From Pseudoscleropodium purum (Eukaryota > Streptophyta > Bryopsida > Hypnales > Brachytheciaceae), in contig OZ017797.1 in the NCBI GenBank assembly GCA_963969395.1, positions 12,090,001-12,154,000 of the forward strand: a stretch of 64,000 nt of DNA, read 5' to 3'. A program made the translations under genes and the position numbers. Under the pieces are notes generated by a model. The model did no database searches. It saw only the letters and a program-made list of their open reading frames with translations, and was not told the origin of the DNA. This document shows positions 24,701-34,610 of the stretch, piece by piece (the first letter of the stretch is position 1; every line of letters begins with the position of its first letter).

Positions 24701-24768
24701 CACCTCCGAAGAAAAAGAAGAGAAAGAAGAAGGTATCGAAGGCAAAACTTGGAATCGTCGTAGATTGA
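21761..24768 (+). CDS. CUSTOS/C12orf43-like basic nuclear protein
   Basis: Uncharacterised plant protein, probably nuclear. Exons: 21761-21949, 22829-22988, 23764-23837, 24424-24768; phases agree, giving 255 residues. Start is the first ATG (MSTSSDDDD). Layout: acidic Ser/Asp N-terminus with DLDAAKFASVA (10-19); a helical LQDLLYKHLDKAF (64-76); GGIRLFRRAPPGI (99-111); a charged coiled-coil-like stretch (~150-205) with KRQRGEEWLPSVA; and a lysine-rich tail (237-244) suited to nuclear import. The acidic start, a G-x-RLF core and a Lys-rich C-terminus recall animal CUSTOS proteins, but the match is from memory and weak. The exon 4 acceptor is uncertain: 24349 has the better pyrimidine tract and would add 25 residues, including hydrophobic INCLFLF; 24424 gives the more plausible protein. 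It converges on the DNL zinc-finger gene. Confidence 0.75.
23946..23980 (-). repeat. Inverted 35 bp copy of exon 4 sequence inside intron 3
   Basis: The reverse complement of these 35 bases matches 24437-24471 of exon 4 with only two mismatches. In that orientation it would encode QATVIDGETVA, against QATVVDGETVA in the exon. Both copies lie in the same pre-mRNA, about 460 bases apart, so they could pair. Confidence 0.85.
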
Positions 24769-25553
24769 TAGTGTCCAAATCGCCAGTTAGATATAAAATT
24801 TAATGATTGGTTGTTCCCCAATTAGATTGATTCGGGAACCACCTGTTGTATGGAATCGGCTCTTCCAAGTCGGAGGAAACACCTCTAGAAACTATGAACC
24901 ACGTCTGAAACTGCGTTTTGCATCAATTCCTGTCAGATATTTGGATACTTATAGTAACTGGGTAAGAGGTTCTAAACTTGAAGTGTTCATGACCTATGAT
25001 ACCAACTGGCTTGGAGCATTTTTCCTGTTCTACCGTAGGCGCAGTCCATCTGCTCCCTGCGCAGTAATCTGGGCTCTTCAGAAAAGAGTACTGGAATGTA
25101 ACTGAGGTAATTGAAATTAAAATTAACTTTACATTCAACGGTGCAAGGGAATGCCCTTCACATGTGGACAACTCGAATGAGTTGGACTCGGCGTCGTACT
25201 CGAGACAATAATACAAAGCCAGTAACGGACAAGATTCAGCAAGTGGGATAAGATCCTATAATGCTAATATCCTTTTCAAGTCAAGGTCATTGTGGAGCCA
25301 ATTTGAGATTATACTGAATGTAAATCTGAGTGGTGATTCATTGAAACATTTACTTGGAAAAACATACTGTCGTCATACTCTGACAATACGACGAATATCC
25401 GATGCTTTCACAACTGAATGAGAAATGATAGATGGACCAGCCCTTTGCACTTGAGTCCAGTGACTTTACATTAACACCCTACGAATTGACCCATGTTCCT
25501 GCACAATATTCACATAAACTTCACAAGGTTTTGTGAAGCCCGTTACGAAAGAA
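24769..25553. other. Convergent intergenic region (two 3' UTRs)
   Basis: 785 bp between the stop codons of the CUSTOS-like (+) and DNL zinc-finger (-) genes. Composition is gene-like. The ORFs here (about 100 codons) oppose each other and resemble nothing known; most of the sequence is probably 3' UTR of both genes. Confidence 0.5.
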
Positions 25554-28216
25554 TCAGCCGAGGAAGTCGTAGTACTGATCAAACCCAACTTCAAAACACT
25601 CGTAACCTTTGTAGATTCGGCCCTTCAGTTCGTGGAACAGCTTCAAGTTGTCGACCAGTTTATGATACACATCGCAGCCTTCACACTGTAGCGTCACACG
25701 CAAATTTTAATTTAATCTCAGAGGACAGGCGTTAAACATTAGAGCTGAAAGTGAGCACAACCATCTAAAAACTTGACAATTTCAAGTTGCAGAATTAGCA
25801 ATCGCAAACATTCTACGCGAAGAAGGTTCCATTAACGCTTTCCAGTCACATCAACTGCAGATAAATGCTCAACGTCCGCAAAGAAAATACAACAGTACGA
25901 GTGCGGACAAGCAGGAGCGTCAGGCGATGTCAAATCGATAGTGGCACAGAACCTATCACAGTAAAAGAAGAGTGGTCATTATTACCTGTACAAAAACTGT
26001 GCCATCAGTGTAGGCGTGAGGATTGATGGCTCGAATAGAACGATGGCCACACACGTTACATGTAAATGCTACACGCATGCGACGCCTAGGCGACTTGCTC
26101 AAAATAGGACCTGGTATTTCACTGGCAGCCTTTTCCATCGAGTAAGCAGGGCCTTCTAAGCCAGATCCCGTTGTCCAACCAGCGGTCGATCCAGCAGCAA
26201 GTAAGATAATTCCCATGGCTGCATCCTGTAAAATAAAGCTTTGACTTTTCAGTATATTCTCATGGCAGTACATAATAATTCAATAAATTCACAAAAACAA
26301 TTCCCCGGCAAAAAAGACGGGATACTATTGTTGAATACCACTCTACATGTGCTATCAACAACACTCCTTCCACTTCAAAACACTGCAACGCCAGTGATCA
26401 CTGTTACTTCACACACGACCTGGATTCGTCATCGCAGAACTCAAGATCCATCATATCTTGTACAGGACAGTTGAGTGTGAACTTCTATTCTAATGCAGCT
26501 CAATCAAGGGGAATGGAAAATATTATATCAACATTCAACTCACCTTGGATAACGACTGCAGAGATGTAGGTGACGACGACAAAACAATAGCACCTGCCTC
26601 GGGAGAAATCTCTTGCTTATCCCAGGATTGAGGAGCATTCTCATGAGCCAGTTCCTCTGTCTCCCAATCTGCAAATATAAAATCCCCATCAGTGCCTCGA
26701 TCCCTATCAGCAACCTACCCTTGCGTGTAATGCCCTTAAAATCACTCTACAAACCGATTGCTTCATTCCGGACACCTCGCACTCTCTCCACCTCAGTATG
26801 CACTTTGGTCCAACAGGGAAAAAGGAGAGGAACACAGATCCGACAATGCTTGGGCTTCCGCTATCTCAAACCTTTGCTTTCACACGGAGCTCAAGGTCAG
26901 ACTAGCATACCGCTAACAATAAACCGAGCAAACCTATTCAATACTCCCTCCGTCTGAAAATACGTGTTTTATATCAAAATTTCCGCAGGATTAAGCACAG
27001 ATTGAAAATAAATTAAAAAAGACGAACGGGATAAAGGTGGTACTAATAGCACTGCTGAAAGAACACAATCTGGCGCACGCTTTCCAAGACCTTCATGTTC
27101 TTACACAAAGTTGACATTTGAATGACCATTTTGAAATCATCACTTGACAGCTTAATGGTTAGCAAAGTACCAATCACCGCGGTGGTAGATTACAATAAGC
27201 CCATTCTAACAAATGAGCAATGTCAAGCAATCTAACAGGTCATATTGGATCCCAGATAAAACAGAGTTCTGAGGCAAGGGTTGATATCGGTCAACGGTCA
27301 TCCAGGAACATTGCTAAGCAAGAGTCGACTCGAGCGATGTCAACCTCCAAGACGGCTTGTAATCAAATCATTAATACCCGTTGCAAGACTCCTCAAACAA
27401 GCTCTTAGAATTCTAAATGCAATACAGGCATCAGAAACATGGTAAGAGTATACGATTGCATAATTCCGAAAACCTAGCAATCTCTCCACCTCATACGTAC
27501 TATATAATGCACACTAGTCCAATAGGAGAAAAAATTGAGGAGCAGCACTCCGACAATGCCTGGCCTACAGCGATCGGACAAAGATCGACAACATGTGCTT
27601 CCTCACGAAGCTCAAAAAGTAGACAAAGCACAAAGAGAATGTCTTATGTGATATCCTTTCAAGGGGGAATGCTCCGCTAACCGTACATCGAGTTAAACCT
27701 ATTTGCTAAATTTAACCAAAGGATTTCAGAAATCAAAACAGGCAAGCGTGGAACGCACCAGTTTGCGATGTGACAAAAGATCGCAAAACTCGTGCTTCCT
27801 CATGAAGCTCCAAGGGAAGACAAACGCAAAGAGAATGTCTCATACGACATCCTTTGAACAGGGAATGCACCGCTAACCAAAAATCGAGCAAATTTGCTAA
27901 ATTGAACCAAAAAAATTCAGAAATCAACACAGACAAGGGGGTGGAATGCACCAGAGGCGGAAGGCTCCTCAAAAGCATCGAACCGTCGGGGCGCAGCACC
28001 GGCGATAACGGGAGCCGTCACAAACGCTTTCATCATCTCCTCGCCGCGCAACAACCCTGGCCTTTCCCTGAACTTCATCCCGCTCCCATCAATCTTCACG
28101 TACGAAGGCAACGCCAAATTCAGGGATCCACTCACGCGATTCTGCGAAGACGGCGACGTACAAGAAACGCCGACACAACACGGTCCCGCTCGCAACAGCC
28201 CTGCCCCGGTCGCCAT
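25554..28216 (-). CDS. DNL/Zim17-type zinc-ribbon protein, probable chloroplast Hsp70-escort protein
   Basis: Organellar co-chaperone type: Zim17/HEP proteins bind mitochondrial or plastid Hsp70 and keep it soluble. Exons in transcript order: 28216-27952, 26668-26544, 26225-25986, 25685-25554; every junction is GT-AG and in phase, giving 253 residues. The N-terminal ~85 residues are Ser/Ala/Arg-rich and look like a plastid transit peptide (MATGAGLLRAGPCC). A low-complexity acidic linker (exon 2) follows. The DNL domain starts at RRRMRVAFTCNVCGHR, with INPHAYTDGTVFVQ and then CEGCDVYHKLVDNLKLFHE. Zinc ligands are Cys186, 189, 211 and 214, all present, split by the last intron. INPHAYTDGTVFVQ is typical of the plastid HEP2-like plant group, so chloroplast targeting is likely. 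An upstream in-frame ATG at 28270 would add 18 residues; I chose 28216 because the transit peptide starts cleanly there. Intron 1 (1.28 kb) contains a MITE and duplicated sequence. Confidence 0.93.
26944..27030. mobile_element. Stowaway-like MITE remnant in intron 1 of the DNL gene
   Basis: TA followed by CTCCCTCCGTCTGAAAATA is the classic Stowaway (Tc1/mariner) end. The right end is decayed (AAAAGACGAACGGGATA), so the outer limit is approximate. No coding capacity. Confidence 0.6.
27594..27957. repeat. Direct duplication that includes the exon 1 splice donor region
   Basis: Two direct copies, about 27594-27762 and 27790-27957, share GTGCTTCCTCA.GAAGCTC, AAAGAGAATGTCT, GAATGC.CCGCTAACC and GGAA.GCACCAG. 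The second runs to the real donor of exon 1 (CTCTG|GTGCATTCC on the gene strand), so the first carries a decoy donor context (CTG|GTGCGTTCC). A more diverged partial copy of this segment and of the sequence around 27482 is seen at about 26780-26945. Confidence 0.8.
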
Positions 28217-28565
28217 AGCCGTGCCTAATTCACTCCAATTTGTGTCAAAAGAAACTCCAATTTCAGCCAAAACGAATTCAAATTTGTGCTCTGAAAACAG
28301 CCAACGGCAAAGAGATCGACTCTTCTGCTATAAAGATCCGACGAAATTGTGATTCTTGCCTGAAGCACCGCGAAAAGGCAAAAGGAGGGCCAGGAATTGG
28401 CGGTGACGGAAGAGCTTGGAACACAAGGAACAAGCTGAATCGACGGGGTCGTTGTCCAGGGCCTGGATGACATGGATGATGCTGAGTGGGCACCGCTAAT
28501 TTATCTGAGCTGGAGTGGTGATGAAAGGGTACGGGCTATCCACCTCCTTTTTTTCGCAGGAAGTT
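28217..28565. other. Upstream region of the DNL zinc-finger gene
   Basis: 5' leader and promoter-proximal sequence of the minus-strand gene, gene-like in composition. No RNA or second gene is seen. ORFs on both strands overlap and are unrelated to known families. Confidence 0.45.
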
Positions 28566-28765
28566 AAATCGTCCATTCGAAGGTGGGCCAGCCCGACCTG
28601 GCTCGCAGGTCAGAGCTCGGGCCGTGGCCTCCTGGTCGGCCCACCCCGATGGACGCAAGCAGACCCGATGGGAACGCCATGAACGCCATGGGCACGTCGA
28701 CGGAGAACGACACAGATGAGGGGGACCCGACGGAGAAGCTCACGACGGAGACGCGCAGCTGTGCA
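28566..28765. repeat. Left ~200 bp inverted repeat (partner at 47590-47792)
   Basis: Starts AAATCGTCC.TTCGAAGGTG and continues through GGGCCGTGGCCTCCT to GAAGCTCACGA. The reverse complement of 47590-47792 matches along this length at roughly three bases in four. This copy is rich in CpG; many differences in the partner are CpG to TpG or CpA. The pair brackets the MULE transposase and Ulp1 remnants, so they may be the terminal repeats of one element. An alternative is two independent insertions of a small repeat in opposite orientation. Confidence 0.7.
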
Positions 28766-28907
28766 GCCGCAGAGACTCGTCCGGACGCGATGTGATGCGG
28801 GCGGAAACCCGTCCCCACGTGCGATGGGATGCCCTCGAAGACCCGTCCCCACGGGATGGGACACCTGTGCGCACAGCCACGGGACAGGCCAATAGAAGGA
28901 CAAGGAA

Positions 28908-29030
28908 TAGTTCTGTTGCGCTTAATGGCTTTAGGGTTCGCAAGTTCTCGGAAGGCAGGACAAGCTGCTTGAGCCATTCAAAAATTAGTTCTGTGGCGCT
29001 TAATGGCTTTAGGGTTCACAAGTTCTCAAT
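28908..29030. repeat. Short direct repeat, 78 bp spacing
   Basis: TTCTGT.GCGCTTAATGG, continuing to GGGTTC.CAAGTTCTC, occurs at about 28909-28951 and again at 28987-29029 with two or three mismatches, separated by ~36 bp. It is part of the transposon-derived region and is non-coding. Confidence 0.8.
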
Positions 29031-29499
29031 AGGCATGGTGTGTTGTAGAAGCTCATCAAAGTGGAGGCGCCATCTATGGGTGTACTACTTCGTGTTGTAG
29101 TTCTCTTCTTGTCTTAGCTAATGTTGTTGATTAGTTCGTATTGTTTGCGGTGGTCACTATTGTGGAGGAATTAAATGGTTGCGGTTGCTTAGGAATTGTA
29201 TGGTCGTGGAATAACATTGATAGTTAGTTTAGGGGTTTAGGGTTTAGGCACATATACACCGCTCCTTTACATTGTGGCTGTTGGGCCAATTCTGCTAAGC
29301 CAGCTTTAGTTACAACATTTATAGGGTTTAGGCTTCAAGGGCGTTTGATTCTTTGCATGGTCTTTGCTTCCAATCACCAGCACTTTTGGATTTGAGGAGT
29401 TGTAGGAGGTCGGTGATGTCAACGCGCAAGAGGAAGAGATCGTAGTCGTGCTCTGTAGGTTAACGTTGTTCAACGATTCAAATTGGTAGCGTCAACTTA

Positions 29500-32400
29500 T
29501 CTGTGCAGGATGATGTCCTTCAAATTCAGTAACTCTGACGATGGACATACGGTTTAGATGTATGCTGTAGTTTATGGATTTTCTCGCCGCCTACCCCACT
29601 AATGTATTTGATGAAGACAAGCTTGACTTACAAGTAGATTACAATCTGATAGGGGAGACAAAACTACTTGAAGCTCTGTAGAACACGATGTAGTACCCAC
29701 TTGATGGCCTTATCAATTACAATGTAACAATGCACTATAGTGGATTCCTCATTGCACAACAATGAAGGGCTCTTTTATAGACTCAAAAATATCAGTTATT
29801 CCATGGAGTAGGCTAAAACACTTTGTAAAGGGACAAGATCAAAACGAAGATTGTCTTGCTAAATTTAATGGACATGTTATGAAGCGCAATCCACTAGGCA
29901 CGTTGGCCTTTCCACGTGCAACGTCACCCGCTATTGTTATAAGGTAAGCACCCTATGGGAACATATCGGGTAGCCAAATTTTTATAGGCTTTATGGTAGC
30001 CATGTCCTGCATCATCTTCCAAAAATTCGTAGCAATGTCCGTATATTAGGGTCTAAATTTTAGACAAAACATGTTCGTTGTTACGACTAGGAGTCCTATA
30101 CTTATTTGAAGGTGTTCATGTAGGGTTTATGGGAAATGATACCTCTTCCAAGTTATCATAACCAATCTATTTTGCTACTACGGTCCAGAAATGTACCTAT
30201 ATGAAAAGTCGGCGTTGCTACTAATGTATGAAACTTTCATTTTGCTTCATTGTGTCGATGAAAGCGATATGATGTGGTTATGCATCGTTGCGTGTAAACT
30301 GACTAGACCTCTTCTTTTGCAATAGGTACCACTATTGCTTTGGGCCACAGGACAACTTGAATGTGGTCCCGTAGGATATCCAAGCGCTTCTAGACTCTAC
30401 CATTAAAAGATAAAGACAAACTAGCCAAGACACAATAAGTAAACGTCGAGGAAAGAAGGTGGTCCCTGAGTACGACGTCTTCTTAGAGTCTTTTGCAACA
30501 CAGTAGAAGATTAAATGAATTGGAAAAAACAAACAGGTAGGTCAATAAAATGCGGATGTCTATGTTGCTTCTTTGCGAAACAACTGTACCAAAACATAAA
30601 CATCTACTAGCTTATATACCGGCAAAATCAACATTTGAACAAAGATGGGAAGGTAGTACATAGGCTGACTATCCTTGGCTTTAAGGACAGTTTAGGATCC
30701 ATACTATTTGAAGGAATGAAGAAGCACATTTCGAACCTTTTTTGGCTTGGCTTCTCACTATCTCAAGTTATGTCACAGCATAAGACATTCATGAAGGACA
30801 TGGCGATGATATATGGGACAGTTTTGCGAGACACCATTATCTTGGCATAAGACGTTAGAAACCTGGCAAAAATACATGACGTGGCTTTGTGTCAGAAACA
30901 TGCAAGCGACCCAAAGAACATCAAGATGTGGATTGAGGAGAACCTTGAGTCAGTATTTTGCTACTAAAAGCATGGCAAACTGGACCTCAATAAGAAAAAG
31001 CAAGATAATACACCCTTCACACTTGGTATTCAAACACCATGGCAATTAGAAATGCTCATCAAATTTGGGCACAATAGTGCGATATCTTTTTATGCTACCT
31101 TTGGTACTTCAGAAATGAGGGTACTGCACTTACATTTGGAGCTTTATTTTGTCTAGATTATCTCTACTGGTATATATTCATAGTTCAGCTAACTTGAAGC
31201 ATAGTACTATTAACGCATGCTCTTGATTACATAAGGTTTTGCCATATGTGTAGTTCAAATACTACAAGCATGACAACGAACTCATCAATATGGATAGAAA
31301 TTTTGTAGAAAGGAAATTGTAAATGATAAATATTCACATATTTACACTAATGTCATGTATCTAGTACCCACTGTATACAATCATGGTTTTTGATGAGTGG
31401 AGAAACGAAATCCCGATAGAATTTTTCATTGTTTAGCAATGCCATGAAAAGGATCTTCAATTTGTCCTACATGAATTGAAAATACAAGTTGAGGAGGTGC
31501 AATTTACTTGGATTCCATTAGCAATTATAGTTGACAATGCTCAAGCAAAAATAAATGTCCTAAGGTGCATTGATTCATTAATGGGTATACATTTCAGGTT
31601 TTATGTTTGGGGTACATTTCACTTCATATTCATTAAACTAGCAAGAATAAATCATGACCCTGACTGGACAAAGTCATACAAATTTAGAGCAATTGAATTT
31701 TGTGTTCATTAAGGACCCTCCACATGTTTTTGCACACATTCTGCTTTAACTACTTTAGAACAGAAAAACAATGTTCTAACATATTCAAAAACCTCCGAAT
31801 TCTAAGCAAGACAATTTGGCCAAGAGCTGAAATCTTCCTTTGCTTGTGGTATGTCCGAAAATCCTAATGAGAGAACATTGTAAAAAAAATCTCCACAATT
31901 GGTGAGCGGGCTTATGTCCTGAATGTGCTAGGTAATATCATGTACAGAAAAAGGGTTTTCTATAGACGATGACCATAAACAATGGGCCCAAGAATCATTA
32001 GAAGAGTTTTGGGGGTCAGAAGCTTGTTTTGGGCGTGTTCCCCCGCAGCGAAGGGAACGGCCCGTTGTCAAAAAAAAAAAATTCATAAAAAAATTAAAAA
32101 AAAATTAAAATCTCTTAATGCAAAAAAAAAATTTTTTTTGGTCAATGATATGGTAGGGTCTTAGCCACGTCAGACCACTATGTCAAACCTATTTCCTGTG
32201 TTCGCAGGCTATGATAACTCGTAGGAATCCAAAGGCCCCAAAAATCTTCTAATGAGATGCTTGCTCTTATTGTAAATAAACCGAAGGCAAACAAATTCAT
32301 GAAGTACATGAAAAAACATTGGCTTGGCAAGGCGGGCATGTGGTGTACCTCCAATTGTAGTATTCCACATGCAAGATATAATACGAATGCCACAATTGAA

Positions 32401-33256
32401 TCTTATCATGGGAATTTGAAGAGCATTCTCAAGTCCCATATGAAAGGTTTGATGGAAGATGGATGGATTGGCTCATTTACCACTTGGTGGGCGACATGGT
32501 CATGCACTACTAGTATGCAGTACAGTGCAAGCTCTTTGGTTTTGTCCAGAATAAGAACCAAGAGCGCGTTGTGGCTACTACAATTGTAAGAGCTAGAGAG
32601 ATTCCAGAAGAATCAGTCCGCCTTTACCTAGACGGAAACGATGTAGTGCTTGTCATATCAGTTAATAACTGTCCTAAGGTATAGACAATCCGTGGACCGG
32701 ATTTGGGGTGAGCACATTGTGATTGTCATGTAGGCCTACAAGGTATGATTTGCAAGCACACAATGAAGGTGTTCTACATGCTACATCCAGATATCAATGA
32801 AGGACTTCTAGTATTTGAAGAGGGTACCTAGTATGGAATGGACAAAAGTACACCAATGTCGCAATGTTTTTTGGCAGAGGACCATCCCACTCTACATCTA
32901 CAGGACATCGTTGCTATAGAAGGGAACTCCAAGAAGAAGGTTGAATCACAAGACAATCGTCATCCATAGAACCAAGCAAGACAAAGAATCCTGATGTCAC
33001 TACTACCAAATTGTACTATGCATTAGTAGATAGCGCAAAAGAGCACCCGCAACTCTTTGACTTTCTTATTGCCGACTTGAAGATAGTGAAAGGGAAGCAA
33101 AATGCTTTAATCATGTGGGGAATTGTCAACATTGAGTACCCGGAAGGGAAATGCATGTTTCAAGAGGCACCTGGTAACAATTTGCTAAAGCGGTACCATA
33201 GTTTCCTAGAACCGAAGTCCAAAAAGGTTTCATACACAAAGACTTTGAGAAAGTAG
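29500..33256 (+). pseudogene. Decayed MULE transposase with SWIM zinc finger
   Basis: A Mutator-like (MULE) DNA transposase, normally nuclear, that excises and inserts the element. Coding segments switch frames and carry many stops. Visible parts in order: N-terminal segment (29762-29947, IPWSRLKHFVKGQ); LNKDGKV..TILGFKDSLGS (30630-30850); the catalytic core start ISF-YATFGTSEMR near 31081, where the usual Asp codon of the DATFG motif reads TAT; second Asp in IIVDNAQAKINVL (31533-31535); YVWGTFH, which takes the place of the CLWHV-type segment; then, beyond a MITE insertion at 31996-32254, GMWCTSNCSIPHARYNTNATIES (32335-32400); and the SWIM finger CDCHVGLQGMICKH (32718-32759), with all four ligands kept. 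The first catalytic residue is lost and the frame is broken repeatedly, so it is inactive. Confidence 0.85.
31996..32254. mobile_element. CATTAGAAG-type MITE, copy 3, nested in the MULE transposase
   Basis: 259 bp from CATTAGAAGAGTTTTGG to CCAAAAATCTTCTAATG. It interrupts the transposase reading frame between QWAQES (just before) and MLALIVNKPK (just after). The interior has a GTTGTCAAAAAAAAAA tract like copy 2. Its right ~65 bp match the left end of copy 1 in reverse. Confidence 0.88.
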
Positions 33257-33639
33257 GGTCACAGTACTATGGTGGTACAAGACATGTTGTATTGAACTAT
33301 CGTGTAGCCTGCATCCACCTAGGTGGCGTTTACCTTCTTTAGTTACGATTGAAACATTGAATTAATCTTTTGTGATCCTTTAGTTGTCTTTGATATATGT
33401 GGGTATAAAATTAATGTTTTTTTACAATCAAATTTGTACTTTGATGATTTGTCCTACCTATCTATTTAGAACTCATCGTGTGCTCGACAATGGTTAGCCA
33501 AATCTGTTGTCTTGCGTCTATAGGATATGGATATTACCTAAGCTTGGCGATATCTCACTTTTGAATTTCTATTGTGTAAGTATGCTAAGATTTAGAGGGT
33601 TTTAGGCATTGGAAAGAGTGCAAACAAGACTTATTTAAA

Positions 33640-34610
33640 AGAGTAAGTGCTTGTCACTAGACAAAGTGAAAGTGCTCTACATTTGTATTTAAAAGATACC
33701 AAAATAAATGAGAATGGAATGTAGAAGACAAATGAAATGACATTGTAATATGAAAATAGAAATGGAAATCCAATAAAAGTTGAATGCAAAAATGAGAAAT
33801 GAAATGAAGATGAAATTATAATATAAGACAAAAATTGGCCTTCAAAATAAGAAATACTATATGAATTAGAAAATGTGCTGAGAGAATTGAAGTGGAAATG
33901 TTATAGGAAGCTAAAATTGTTATAAGGTCAAGAGGAAATAAAAATGAAAATGATAATTAAGAACTTAAAGTAATAAGGATACATGAAAATGAAAATGAAG
34001 AAGAAAATATAATATTCAAAGAAAAATTGAAATGGATTAAAAAATGATAGATTTCATAAAAATTATAAAATTGACCATATATGTTCCAAAGGAAAATTAA
34101 AATAGAAATTTTTTGGAAATGGAAAGTAAAAACAAAATGTAATATACAATGAAAATGGGAAATGGGTTGGCATGAGTATGAAACTGAAATTTGGATCATA
34201 ACATAATGTAGAAATGAAAAGAAGAAGGAACCAACAAATGAAAATGAACATGGAATAGGAAAGTCAAAACGTAAATGATAGGAAAAAAGATAGGAAATAT
34301 TTTGTTCAAACTGTAGGGTACTTCAAACAAATAATATAGAAGAAGAAATGAAAAGAAAAAATAAAACAAAAATGGGGAAAAAATTAAAACTGAAATAAAA
34401 GTGTAAGGTAAAAATTAAAACATATTGCAGAAAAAAGAAATAAAAATGGAAATGGAAGGTACAACAAATAATTCAAAGAAGTGGAAAATGAAAATGGGAG
34501 AAGAAATGAATTTCAAGCACGAATATGAATGAAAATGAACTTGAAAATGTAGCATTCTATTGGAAATTCATTTGGAAAATTAAGGATAAAACCGTAATTG
34601 AAAATGAATA
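33640..34610. repeat. Purine-rich low-complexity tract (~950 bp)
   Basis: The plus strand is dominated by A and G in degenerate GAAAATGAAA- or GGAAATGAAA-like units, with few C residues. No fixed period is obvious by eye. It looks like an old expanded minisatellite or the remains of an A-rich transposon tail. The minus-strand Phe/Ser-rich ORFs are a by-product of this composition. The preceding 33257-33639 holds nothing recognisable. Confidence 0.7.

Noticed and set aside
29500..33256. Active, domesticated FAR1/FHY3-type transcription factor gene
   Set aside because: MULE-derived factors share the SWIM finger, but this copy has many stops, frameshifts, a lost catalytic Asp and a MITE in the frame.
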